DNA from: DATBLZ01 sp036555065
GTDB taxonomy: Bacteria > Pseudomonadota > Gammaproteobacteria > Steroidobacterales > Rariloculaceae
Reading direction: 5' to 3'
Assembly: GCA_036555065.1 (NCBI GenBank)
Contig: DATBLZ010000053.1
Span: 1 to 44,681 of the forward strand
DNA: 44,681 nt
Under the pieces are notes generated by a model that searched no databases, was not told the origin of the DNA, and worked only from the letters and a program-made list of their open reading frames with translations. Made by a program: the position numbers and the translations under genes. Of the stretch, positions 7,377 through 16,007 are shown in pieces. Every line of letters starts with the position of its first letter. The first letter of the stretch is position 1.

Positions 7377-9829
7377 AGTCGCGCTCGCACGGTCGCAAGG
7401 AATTCGGTCGAGTACTCCGGCACGCCGTCGTAGCGCATGCGCGCGCGCTCGACGCCCGCGCCGAACGTGAGCCGCTTGCCGGGTTGCCACCTGAGCCCGT
7501 ATTCGGCACGCCAGACGTCGCCGGTCGAATAACCCTCTTGAGCGTAGCGGCCGAGCGCGATGCTCGCGGTCTGCACGAGACTCCGCTCGTAGCGGCGGAA
7601 TAGTCGCCCTTCGTGGTAGAGGCCGGCCCAGAGCGACGTGTCGCCGGTCGGGCTGAAATAGACGACGTCGTTGCGGTCGGCCCGCGACGCCGCGAGCTCG
7701 CCCGTGACGTCGACCTTCCAGCGCGGCCTATTGACGATGCGCTGCCGGCCGTTTGCGAAAACGTAGTGCGCCGCGTTGCCGTCGCTCAAGCCCTGGAAGC
7801 GCATTCCGACGCCGGCGGACAGCGACTCGTCGCGCGTGTAGTGCGCCGTGAGCCCGGCCACGTCGGCTTCGACACCGACACGCGCGCCGCGCAACGGCAC
7901 GTCGTTGCTGTTGAAGTCGACGAGGCCCGCGAGCGTCCAAGCGTCGGAGAGTCGCCAGTCGACGGCGCCGCGCGCGCCGAGATCGCCGCTGTCGCCACGC
8001 GCGTCGGAAATCTCGCCCATGGCCGTCCAACGCTCGGCGCGATACTCGGAGCCGACACCGATTCTTTGCCGCTCGCCCACGCCCTCCGGGAACTCGGCGT
8101 AGGCGTCGTGCAGATGCACGAGGCCGCGCCAACGATAGGCGTACGGGCGCGTGTACCAATACGTGTCGACGCGATAGCTGTCCGTGCCGAAGGTCGCGCC
8201 GCTCGACTCGCCGCTCTGTGCCGTGACAGTGAGCTCGCTGCGGTTGTGCAGACTCCATTCCTCCGCGAGCCTCTGCACGGCCGGCTCATCGCCATAGTCG
8301 GCCGTGAGCTCAGCGACCGTGGTCGCGACCTCGGGAAACTCATGCGCGTCGATCTGCGCGTACCCGTAACCGATCCGCGCGCTCAGCAGGTCGGCGTTGA
8401 CCGTGAGCACTTGGCGATACTCGAACAACGAGCGGTCGAGCCACTGCCGCCAGCGATAGACGTTGGCGAGCTCGTGCCGCAGATCGAGATTGTTCGGCGC
8501 GTCGGCGAGCAGAGCCTCGAACCTTGCTTGCGCCGCCACGAGCTGATCGCCGTACGCATCGGCGACGCCGGCGACGAGCTCGGCGCGCAGCCGTTGCGGG
8601 TTGCCCTTGACGACCGTCGAGCCCGGCTCCGTGTTGAGCAGCGGCGCCTCGGTCGTGAGCCGCTCGGTCAACGCATACGCATCCGCGTACCGCTCGAGAT
8701 CGAGATACGTATTGATCAGAGAGAACGCGAGCTCGACGTCGCGCGGATTCGCCTGCGCAGCCGGCTCGACGACGCCGAGCGCCGCCTCGGGCCGGTGCAC
8801 ACCGCGATACGCCTCGCCGACGGCGAGCACAACGAACGGCGGCAGCGCGCTGCCGGTCGCCGGCAACGCTTCGAACGCGGCGACCGCCTCGGCATAGCGA
8901 TTGGCGTCGGCGAGCGCAACGACACGATCGAGCCCGAGCGCCGTTCGCGCACCGGGGTCCTCGGCACCGGCGAGATACGCATCGAGCGCGGTCACGGTTT
9001 GCGCCGTGAATCCGCCGCGCAGCGCCGGCGGATACGGCGTCCGCGCCGCGAGTCTGAGCTCGACCGCGATCTCGTCGACCTTGAGCCGCGCGATCTCGGC
9101 CTCGGTGAGTATTCCCGCGTGTGTTGCGGCAAGCTCGAGCGCCTGCGTCGGCAGCAATAGCGCCCGCAGCACGAGCGCCTTGCCGCGCAGCGCGCCGCGG
9201 TGCGTGGGGTCGAGCCTCAGAATCGCGTTGTATTGGTCGAGTGCGGCAATCAAGTTTCCCGACCGCTCGTCGACATAGGCCCGCGCAAGCAACGCAGGCA
9301 ACGTCATCTGCGCGCTCGCGGCGAGCGCGTCGAGGGACGCGCGTGCTGCCGCTGCGTCGCCGGCGTCGGCCAGCGCGAGCGCGAGACCGATGCGGCTGTC
9401 GACGTCGGCCGGCGCGCGCGCGAGCGCCCGCTCATACCACGTCGCCGCCAACGCGAACTCGCGACGGTTGCGTGCGGCTTTCGCGACCGTGCGCGCGATC
9501 TCGAGCGGCGCTGCGCTCGCGTCGATGGACGCGGCGAGATCGAGAACTTGTTGGTCGTGCTCGGCCCAACCGAGCACGAGGATCGTGTCGTTGAGCAGCG
9601 ATCGGTTCGCAGGATGCGCGCTGCGCAGCTCTTCGAGGGCATCGATCGCAGGGGTATATTGCCCGGCGCGCGCCCACGCGATCGCCTGCGCGTGCCGAGC
9701 CGATTCTTCTTCGCGGAGCGCGTCCTGAGCGAAAAGCGGCGTGAGCGCGAGCGCCAAGCAAAAGCCGACAGCAAAGCGCGCGCGCGGCGTCGTTTCCGAC
9801 GCCCCGGAGCGCAGGTCTCTAATTCGCAT
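7373..9829 (-). CDS. pgaA: PNAG export outer-membrane porin PgaA
   Basis: PgaA carries PNAG across the outer membrane. The 818-residue product begins with a basic region and signal peptide (hydrophobic core about residues 20-34, ending LFAQD). It then has several hundred residues of Ala/Leu-rich helical TPR-like repeats (about 40-530) and a C-terminal beta-barrel region of alternating polar and aromatic strands ending in Leu. This matches the family's size and two-part design. It is the first gene of pgaABCD. No ribosome site precedes the ATG. A -10-like TAGACT at 9843-9838 lies eight bases before it, so the message may be leaderless. A CRP-type palindrome lies 76 bp upstream of the start. 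Confidence 0.94.
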   Translation of the reverse strand: MRIRDLRSGASETTPRARFAVGFCLALALTPLFAQDALREEESARHAQAIAWARAGQYTPAIDALEELRSAHPANRSLLNDTILVLGWAEHDQQVLDLAASIDASAAPLEIARTVAKAARNRREFALAATWYERALARAPADVDSRIGLALALADAGDAAAARASLDALAASAQMTLPALLARAYVDERSGNLIAALDQYNAILRLDPTHRGALRGKALVLRALLLPTQALELAATHAGILTEAEIARLKVDEIAVELRLAARTPYPPALRGGFTAQTVTALDAYLAGAEDPGARTALGLDRVVALADANRYAEAVAAFEALPATGSALPPFVVLAVGEAYRGVHRPEAALGVVEPAAQANPRDVELAFSLINTYLDLERYADAYALTERLTTEAPLLNTEPGSTVVKGNPQRLRAELVAGVADAYGDQLVAAQARFEALLADAPNNLDLRHELANVYRWRQWLDRSLFEYRQVLTVNADLLSARIGYGYAQIDAHEFPEVATTVAELTADYGDEPAVQRLAEEWSLHNRSELTVTAQSGESSGATFGTDSYRVDTYWYTRPYAYRWRGLVHLHDAYAEFPEGVGERQRIGVGSEYRAERWTAMGEISDARGDSGDLGARGAVDWRLSDAWTLAGLVDFNSNDVPLRGARVGVEADVAGLTAHYTRDESLSAGVGMRFQGLSDGNAAHYVFANGRQRIVNRPRWKVDVTGELAASRADRNDVVYFSPTGDTSLWAGLYHEGRLFRRYERSLVQTASIALGRYAQEGYSTGDVWRAEYGLRWQPGKRLTFGAGVERARMRYDGVPEYSTEFLATVRARL

Positions 9830-9904
9830 CGGGTTTTAGTCTAGGGGCGGGCCGCGACGCGCGGAGGTGCAGTCGTCACGCGGGCCGTGGCGGTGCCGCG
9901 CGAA

Positions 9905-9920
9905 TGTGACGCAGGTCACA
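9905..9920. promoter_or_regulatory. CRP/Clp/Vfr-type operator upstream of pgaABCD
   Basis: TGTGA-N6-TCACA occurs with no mismatch at 9905-9920, in the 109-bp gap between the protease gene and pgaA. A second, overlapping palindrome, GTCAC-N4-GTGAC, runs 9915-9928. If transcription starts at the pgaA ATG, the centre (9912.5) falls near -83, a position used by class I CRP activation. The pgaA -10 has no recognisable -35, consistent with activator dependence. Confidence 0.6.
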
Positions 9921-9938
9921 CTGGTGACAGTCGCGGCC

Positions 9939-12764
9939 TCAAGGAAAAGTAGCAACCCACCACAAGGCGAAGCCGATGCCGAGTAGAACGACGATCGCCA
10001 CGGCGAGCAAGTTGAAGCCGACGAGCCAGTAGAAAATCGCAAGGAGCAGCGCGAGAAACGCGAAGATCCCGAACAGAGCGATGTACGGCCCGTATTTGCC
10101 GGCAACCGTCGCGAATAGCAGTATCGCGGTCTCGAACGCGAGCCAGAGCAGAATGATCACGGCGAGCCAGAAGAGTATCCACCCCCACAGCGTGTCGGGA
10201 ACATCGAGCGGACTCTCTATGTAGACGGTGCTGCCGTTCGCAAACGATCCGCAAGCTGTGCTCGGCAACGTCTGAAATACTTCGCTGACGAGCGTGTAAC
10301 TCTGCGGCGCCTGGCGGAGCTTGAATCCACGAACCCGAATGGTCCAGGTCGTATTCATGCTGCCCGGGGGCACGTCGACGACGACTTGCTCGATCGTGTT
10401 TCGGTGATCGCGAAAGCTTTGCAGCACGTAGAGCAACGGCGGCCGACTCGTGCGCGTTGCGGGATCGGCTTCGTGGCCCGGGCTTGAATCGAGCACCCAC
10501 GGCAGGTGACGGTGGTGCGCGGGATCGATGACCTCGAGGTCGAGATCGTTCTGCAGGATGCCGGTGTCCGCGCGCGGCGGAAACTCGGTGTAGTACGGCG
10601 GATCGTCCCACACCAAGGTGACGCGGAGCTGCGCCACACCATCCTCATTGACCACGAGCTGGTCGCTGTTGGTCAAAGACACGCTGTGCTCCACCCAGCC
10701 CGTCTCGACGGTGTCGGTCACGGCTTGTTTGACGAGCGCGGCCGCGTCGTCCACTTGGACGAGCCCATAACCGAAAATAAAGTCGGGCCCGACGAGCTCG
10801 GTGCCCGGCGGCACCTTGGTTGCGTTCAGATTGGACGCGTACCCGAGATCCCTGGCGGAGTGGACCAACAGAGCCCTCAAGTCCTGCGGCGCGGGCTCGA
10901 ACATGCACGCAGCCTCATAGACGCCGCGCAGCTGGGCAGCCGCGCCGCTGACGAGCGGCGTCGAGAACGAGGTCCCCGCTGCGGCGTCATATTTGTCTTC
11001 GGGCAACGACGTCGACGTGATTCCGCGATCACCGCCGGATTCACTGCCGGGCGCGGACAGGATCGGCGTTAGACGCGCGTCCATCGTCGGACCGCGCCCG
11101 CTGTCCGGCGCGGGAAGGCCTAGATTGACACCGGCTGTCCCCGCGTCGGCTGACGACACATTGCCGACGGCGATGACGTTCTTCGCGCTGTTTACGATAC
11201 GGCCCGTTCGCCAAAAAACGGCATTGTCGCCCTCGTTGCCGGCCGAGGCGACGATCAACATCCTTGCGTTCAGTCCCGACGGCAGGCCGTTAAATCTTCG
11301 CCCGCTGACCACCTCGTCGTAGAACTGTGCCGTATCCGGGTAAGGCACGGCGGTGGCGTCGAAGTGGTAGTCCTTGACCGACCACCCGAACGAATTGGTC
11401 GAGATCCGTGCACCCGCAGCAATTGCGTCGGGATACTCGAGAGTCTTCGAGAAGTGATTCCACGCATAGGACCGCAGGCTCGCCGCCGGCACGATGCCGG
11501 GGAATCGTGGTTGCGGGGTAAAGGTACCGATCGTATTCGACTGACTGTTGCCGATGACGATGCCGGCCACCATCGTCGGATGGAACTCCGAATAGTATTC
11601 GCGCTGTATCAACGGCTTCCCGACCTCGCTCGCCGGAACGGGAATCGGCTGCACGGTATCGGTCAGAACGTTGAACGTGATGTCTTTCGCGTCCGTCTCA
11701 CCGGGCATGTCACCCACGTCGACGTAGCGGCGCGAGAAGAAAGGGCGAAGGTGAATCGGCAGGTCGTGCCACATATCATCATTAGTCGGTGTGCCGTCTA
11801 GAATCATCTCGACGGTGCCGTCCTCGTCTCGATCGACGCCGACCGGCTCGCCTATGTCGTAGACGCTGCTGTCGTTTGCATCCTGAAACTGCCATTCGCG
11901 ACACGTGAAGCGCGGCACACCGATCGGATGAACGCGGTTTAGCATGTCGGGATGCTGCTTCGTGGGCTGACAGCCTTCCCACTGCGCGATCGTCGCACCT
12001 ACTCCGTCGTAGTCGACTGAGGTGGCGCCGATTTCACCGCGCGCCTGGTCCAAGTCCTCTTCGATCGGCGGCGTCGTCGGTTCGATGAACCGGACCTCGT
12101 CGAGGTTTGCGAGATCATCGACATTTACGCCGGGCAGGATAACGGCCCATACGCCGGTTGGGCCCGGGTTCAACAAACCGCCTCCGGGTTGGGTCGCCCC
12201 CTGCTGCAAAAGGATCTGTCTTTGCTCATCGACCGCAACGTCGTCGAAGAATTGCACGAACATGTAATAGAGCCCCGAACCCGGTGCGGTTTCCGCGTAG
12301 TCGGGCAAGTCCGGCAGCGCCGGATCGTTGGGGCTGCGGATTTCCGGGGCCAGCCTGTCGGCGACCCTAAACTCGACGATCTTGATGGCCCGCGGGCTTC
12401 TCGCTACGAGCCCATCGCGAACCGCTACCCAGTCGGCCGCGCTCACGGACGTGATGTAGGCGTTCTCGGGCACCGGGCCGTCGAGACTGTTGCCGACGAA
12501 AGCGGAAACATCGGCGAGCTCATCGCGCGTGAGCTCGCGCTCGAACTGGATGACGAAGTGCAGACGCTCGCCGGCGCCGATCAGCCCGAAGCCCGTGTCG
12601 AGCGCCGGCGATACGCCGCTCTGCGTGCGCGGGCCGCTCGGCATCTGTACCGCGGGTGCCACAAAGAACCCCGGGATGCTCCCGAGAAACGGAATCACGA
12701 CCACGGCCAAGATGGCCAAGGCAAAGAGCCATCGGCCGGCCGCGCGGACTTCGTCGATGGTCAT
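9939..12764 (-). CDS. Membrane-anchored subtilisin-like serine protease (S8, KP-43-like)
   Basis: This 941-residue protein has an N-terminal membrane anchor (about 12-34), a long pro-region (about 60-235), an S8 catalytic domain, a beta-sandwich of the KP-43 type (about 690-830, LRVTLVWDDPP and LQNDLDLEV) and three C-terminal membrane spans (about 859-884, 892-915, 918-938). Catalytic positions are H395 (HPTMVAG), oxyanion N510 (SAGNEGDN) and S599 (GTSFSTP). The Asp position in GVGATIAQWEGC holds Glu (E263). About 130 residues separate it from the His motif, including an acidic DRDEDG segment that could bind calcium. The catalytic domain should face the periplasm. A GGAG site precedes the ATG at 12764. 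It follows the octapeptide-repeat gene by 33 bp on the same strand, so the two are probably cotranscribed. The substrate is unknown. Confidence 0.9.
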   Translation of the reverse strand: MTIDEVRAAGRWLFALAILAVVVIPFLGSIPGFFVAPAVQMPSGPRTQSGVSPALDTGFGLIGAGERLHFVIQFERELTRDELADVSAFVGNSLDGPVPENAYITSVSAADWVAVRDGLVARSPRAIKIVEFRVADRLAPEIRSPNDPALPDLPDYAETAPGSGLYYMFVQFFDDVAVDEQRQILLQQGATQPGGGLLNPGPTGVWAVILPGVNVDDLANLDEVRFIEPTTPPIEEDLDQARGEIGATSVDYDGVGATIAQWEGCQPTKQHPDMLNRVHPIGVPRFTCREWQFQDANDSSVYDIGEPVGVDRDEDGTVEMILDGTPTNDDMWHDLPIHLRPFFSRRYVDVGDMPGETDAKDITFNVLTDTVQPIPVPASEVGKPLIQREYYSEFHPTMVAGIVIGNSQSNTIGTFTPQPRFPGIVPAASLRSYAWNHFSKTLEYPDAIAAGARISTNSFGWSVKDYHFDATAVPYPDTAQFYDEVVSGRRFNGLPSGLNARMLIVASAGNEGDNAVFWRTGRIVNSAKNVIAVGNVSSADAGTAGVNLGLPAPDSGRGPTMDARLTPILSAPGSESGGDRGITSTSLPEDKYDAAAGTSFSTPLVSGAAAQLRGVYEAACMFEPAPQDLRALLVHSARDLGYASNLNATKVPPGTELVGPDFIFGYGLVQVDDAAALVKQAVTDTVETGWVEHSVSLTNSDQLVVNEDGVAQLRVTLVWDDPPYYTEFPPRADTGILQNDLDLEVIDPAHHRHLPWVLDSSPGHEADPATRTSRPPLLYVLQSFRDHRNTIEQVVVDVPPGSMNTTWTIRVRGFKLRQAPQSYTLVSEVFQTLPSTACGSFANGSTVYIESPLDVPDTLWGWILFWLAVIILLWLAFETAILLFATVAGKYGPYIALFGIFAFLALLLAIFYWLVGFNLLAVAIVVLLGIGFALWWVATFP

Positions 12765-12797
12765 CGATTGGCTCCGCGAACGCTCGAGCGCGTTTCG

Positions 12798-13514
12798 CTA
12801 AGGATGACGGATGACGATCGGGGCCGACGTCGGTGTCGCGACCATGCAATAGGCGAGATCCGTAGTGCTCGCTGGCGCACCCATCGCCCAGGTTTGATCG
12901 TTCATTGGATTTGCGGGCACGTCCAACATGACTGGGCTGCCCGTATCCGCGACCACGGCCCCGCCTTCGTCGATCTCGATCGCGTGGGCGGTTCCATCGA
13001 TGACGACCGCATTGCCGTTCACACGCCCGCACTGCGCGGACGGATATGCTTGTGGCATCGATCTCACGACAACGCGGCCCGATCTGTCGACGACGATCGC
13101 GCCGCCCTCGTCGTTCGTATCGCACGCGAATTCCTCGAACTCGCGATTACGGCCCAACTGATCCTGGTTGCCCGGGGCCGGCGGGAAACCGCCCGCGTCC
13201 GCGACAACCGCGCCGCCTTCGTCGACCACGACCGCGCCACCTTCGTCGATGACGATCGCGGCGCCTTCGTCGGCGACGACCGCGCCGCCTTCGTCGACGA
13301 CGATTGCGCCGCCCTCATCGTTGTTCGTGCAGTGATACGCGCCATCGCCGCTCGGCACCCAGACGCCATCGGCTTGCGGGTACGTGATGATCGTCGTGCC
13401 GCCGGGTCCGCACGTGTTGCAGTCATCGTCGTCGAAGTCGATTAGAAACAACGCGACGACGGCGATCCAAAGGCCGATCGCCAATCCCAACAGGAACGCT
13501 AGCCAGTTGAACAT
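12798..13514 (-). CDS. Single-span protein with DEGGAVVA octapeptide repeats
   Basis: I recognise no family. The 238-residue protein has an N-terminal membrane span (residues 4-25), then an acidic DFDDDDCNTC segment and an extracytoplasmic region. Residues 66-105 are five tandem octapeptides of the form DEGGAVVA, and isolated copies recur at 135-143 and 182-189. On a larger scale four segments begin with a cysteine (C62, C131, C162, C223) and continue into Val/Ile-rich strands ending in D or R, so the whole domain looks like a diverged repeat. Short strand-turn units of this kind could stack as a beta-solenoid or bind metal through the Asp/Glu. An AAGGGG ribosome site precedes the ATG. It lies 37 bp after the TPR regulator and 33 bp before the protease. 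Confidence 0.75.
   Translation of the reverse strand: MFNWLAFLLGLAIGLWIAVVALFLIDFDDDDCNTCGPGGTTIITYPQADGVWVPSGDGAYHCTNNDEGGAIVVDEGGAVVADEGAAIVIDEGGAVVVDEGGAVVADAGGFPPAPGNQDQLGRNREFEEFACDTNDEGGAIVVDRSGRVVVRSMPQAYPSAQCGRVNGNAVVIDGTAHAIEIDEGGAVVADTGSPVMLDVPANPMNDQTWAMGAPASTTDLAYCMVATPTSAPIVIRHP
13201..13320 (-). repeat. Five tandem 24-bp units encoding the octapeptide repeat
   Basis: Five consecutive 24-bp units, each ending (plus strand) in a CCTTCGTCG or CCCTCATCG type block, fill 13201-13320 exactly in frame. Single units also occur at 13090-13113 and 12949-12972. Units differ mainly at a few positions, some of which change Ala to Val or Ile in the protein. This pattern allows expansion and contraction without frameshift. 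Confidence 0.9.
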
Positions 13515-13551
13515 CGCGAGCCCCTTAGTTGTTCTTCTTAAGGTGGTAGGA

Positions 13552-15879
13552 TCAGTCTACATCGTTTTCGGCGATTTCGATAAATTCGAGCTCGCCGCGA
13601 ATGGCCGCGAGGCCCGGATCGGCGGCCACGAGCACGCGCGAATACCCCATCAAGACGGCGCGGTTGATCTCGGTGATCGCCGTGTTACGGTCGCCGAGCT
13701 CGAGGTGCGCGAGCGCCGCGAAATACGGCACTTCGTAGTCGACCGAGTTGATCGCGGCCAGGCGATCCAGAGCCTCGATGGCTTGCGCGCGCATGCCGAG
13801 CCGCGCGTAGTAGCTCGCGAGGCGACTCAATGAGCCCGCGTCCAAGGGGTTGATCGCGAGCGACTTCTCGAGGAGCTCGGCGGCCTTCGAGAACGCCTCC
13901 GTCGCGCACGCCTCCTCGGCGACGATTTGCCGGCAGCTGGCGGCGAGGCCGCCCCAAGCTCTGACGTCGTTCGGCGCGATCTCGAGCGCCTGCCGATACA
14001 TCTCGACGGAATCAGCATAGCGTCCCTGATAGAAGAGCCCGTTGGCGTAGTTCATGTACGCGAAATGTGTCGGCTCGAGCTTCATCGACTGGCGCCAAGC
14101 GATGGAAGCGCTGTCGAAGTCGCCGAGCATGAAGAACGCGGAGCCCATGTTCGAGTACGCCAAAGCGCCCGGCTGCATTACGAGAACCTGCTTGTAATAC
14201 GGCAAGGCCTCCGCATGCCGCCCGGTCCGAAACAAAAAGTTGCCCATCGACTTGTAGACGGACCAGTTTGCCGGCTCCTTGACGATGGCCTCGTTGAAAG
14301 CCTGCTCGGCTAGCAAGAGCTTGTTCTCATCGCGATAAGTCAGTCCGAGCTCCTCGAGAACGGAGGCCGGAGCGTTGAGCAGCTGCTTTGCCCTGACGAG
14401 GTCGCTCTCGGCGTCCTCGAGCTGCCCGCCGAGCCGATGCAGGCTGCCCAACGCGGCATAGACTTCGCCGAGGTTTTGATCGATGCGCAGCGCGCGGACG
14501 CAGGCTGCTTCAGCCGCATCGAAATGCTCCGTGTCTTGATAGGTGACGTACCACGCCAAGTGCGCCTCGCAGAGCCCCGCGTAGGCCTCGGCGTACTGCG
14601 GGTCACGCTCTATCGCCGCAGCGAAAGCGGCGATTGCGGCAGTCATCGCCTCGTCGGTCTTCGGCGCATTCAGGTACTCGCGCCCGGTCAAATAGAGCCG
14701 CAAAGCCTCGTCGTCCTCGGTGCCCGGCTTCGCCGAGGCCGAGACGGCAGCCGCGGCGAATGTCGCCTCGAGCTTCGCGACGACTTGCCGGCCAATGGCA
14801 TCTTGGATACTGAAGAACGTGTCCGCGGACAGCGTCTCGTCGTACGATTCCGACCACACGTGGTTACCCGTCGAGCCGTCGATGAGCTGAGCCGTGACCC
14901 TGATATTCGCCGCGCTGTGCTGCACGCTGCCCTCGAGGACATACCTGACGCGCAGCGTTTCCGCGATTTCTCTGGGATCTGCGTCCGAGTCCGACAACGA
15001 CCACGTTACCTGCCGTGACGGCACCTGGAGCTCGGGAATTCGCGCGAGCAAATTGAGCAGATGCTCGCTGAGCCCGTTGCTGAAAGTCGTCTCGCCGCCG
15101 ATGCTCGCGAAGCGCAACACCGCAACCGACCGTTCGCTCGCCGGCGGGGCCGTCATCGACGCCGGAAGATCGACGACTTTCGCGAAGAGTGGTTGCGCGA
15201 TGAATTGGCGGTAGGCCAGCAATGCGAGAGCCAAAGCCAAGAACGCGATGATCGAAATGTCGACTGCCTGCGTGAGGCGCCGGCGCTGACCGTGCTCTCC
15301 CTTGCGCTCCGGCACGAGCTGATAGAACCAAGCGACGACGACGGCAACGAGAAAACCGACGACGAGGACGAATAGGAACACCGGCAACGTCCAATCGGGC
15401 AAGAACAGCGCTTCGATCAAGATCGACGAGACCTGAAGGGCGAGCCAAGATACGGCCGCGTAAGCGATAGCGACCTTGATGACCTTTCGATCTTTGAGGT
15501 CCTCCCAGATTCCGCGCGGGGGATTCGCGCGCGCCCGGTCCCTCGGCGTTTCGGCGTCTGGAATTACTGCGGGAAGCAAGCGATAGCCGCGCTTCGGGAT
15601 CGTCTGCACGTAGATCGGCTCGTCGGCGTGGTCCTGCAGAATTCGCCGCAGCTCGCTGACGGCGTGTGTCAGCATGCCGTCGTTCGCGTGGCCCGCCCAG
15701 ACTTCCTCGAAGATGGCGTCGCGATCGACAGCCTTCCCTGCCCTGCGCGCCAAGCAGACGAGCAATTCCATGACCTTGGGCGGCACGTGCTCGACCCCGG
15801 CAGGTCCTCTGATCCAGCCCTGGAGCGGGCTGGCGTGCATCGCGCCGAAGCGAAATCCCTTGAGCAGGATATCGTCCAT
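13552..15879 (-). CDS. Membrane-bound winged-helix (CadC/OmpR-type) transcriptional regulator with TPRs
   Basis: This 775-residue protein joins a winged-helix DNA-binding domain (residues 5-105, ending YVQTIPKRGYRLL) to three membrane spans (about 136-156, 165-188, 207-226). Next comes a TolB/FlgO-like domain (about 240-375, SVAVLRF, VRYVLEGSV, HVWSESYD), then a long run of TPRs to the C terminus. Such one-component regulators sense signals outside the cytoplasm and bind DNA directly. The target is not known; the two genes downstream on the same strand are the obvious candidates. A perfect TATAAT lies at 15915-15910, about 30 bp before the ATG, in the region shared with the diverging choice-of-anchor-H gene. 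The ribosome site is weak. Confidence 0.9.
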   Translation of the reverse strand: MDDILLKGFRFGAMHASPLQGWIRGPAGVEHVPPKVMELLVCLARRAGKAVDRDAIFEEVWAGHANDGMLTHAVSELRRILQDHADEPIYVQTIPKRGYRLLPAVIPDAETPRDRARANPPRGIWEDLKDRKVIKVAIAYAAVSWLALQVSSILIEALFLPDWTLPVFLFVLVVGFLVAVVVAWFYQLVPERKGEHGQRRRLTQAVDISIIAFLALALALLAYRQFIAQPLFAKVVDLPASMTAPPASERSVAVLRFASIGGETTFSNGLSEHLLNLLARIPELQVPSRQVTWSLSDSDADPREIAETLRVRYVLEGSVQHSAANIRVTAQLIDGSTGNHVWSESYDETLSADTFFSIQDAIGRQVVAKLEATFAAAAVSASAKPGTEDDEALRLYLTGREYLNAPKTDEAMTAAIAAFAAAIERDPQYAEAYAGLCEAHLAWYVTYQDTEHFDAAEAACVRALRIDQNLGEVYAALGSLHRLGGQLEDAESDLVRAKQLLNAPASVLEELGLTYRDENKLLLAEQAFNEAIVKEPANWSVYKSMGNFLFRTGRHAEALPYYKQVLVMQPGALAYSNMGSAFFMLGDFDSASIAWRQSMKLEPTHFAYMNYANGLFYQGRYADSVEMYRQALEIAPNDVRAWGGLAASCRQIVAEEACATEAFSKAAELLEKSLAINPLDAGSLSRLASYYARLGMRAQAIEALDRLAAINSVDYEVPYFAALAHLELGDRNTAITEINRAVLMGYSRVLVAADPGLAAIRGELEFIEIAENDVD

Positions 15880-15909
15880 CTTGCTGGGAAATTATGTCCG
15901 CCCGCGAGA

Positions 15910-15915
15910 ATTATA
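15910..15915 (-). promoter_or_regulatory. -10 box (TATAAT) of the TPR regulator
   Basis: A consensus TATAAT lies on the minus strand 30 bp before the regulator's ATG. No good -35 is seen at 17-18 bp (CGTGCC/TCGTGC), so activation or autoregulation is possible. The 128-bp intergenic region is shared with the diverging gene at 16008. Confidence 0.45.
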
Positions 15916-16007
15916 GCCCCTATCGCCGCTCGGGCACGAACCGCTCAGCTGCCGTTCATTGACGGCAAGCTTTAATGGCGCCATCGACGGCTCGAGGAGA
16001 GACCGAC

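Noticed and set aside
13201..13320. CRISPR array
   Set aside because: Units are contiguous 24-bp coding repeats with no spacers, and no cas gene is present.
12189..13445. 418-codon plus-strand frame opposite the protease and repeat-protein genes
   Set aside because: It mirrors the 24-bp repeats on the other strand and has an implausible Arg/Asp/Ala composition; the minus-strand reading has membrane spans, protease motifs and ribosome sites.
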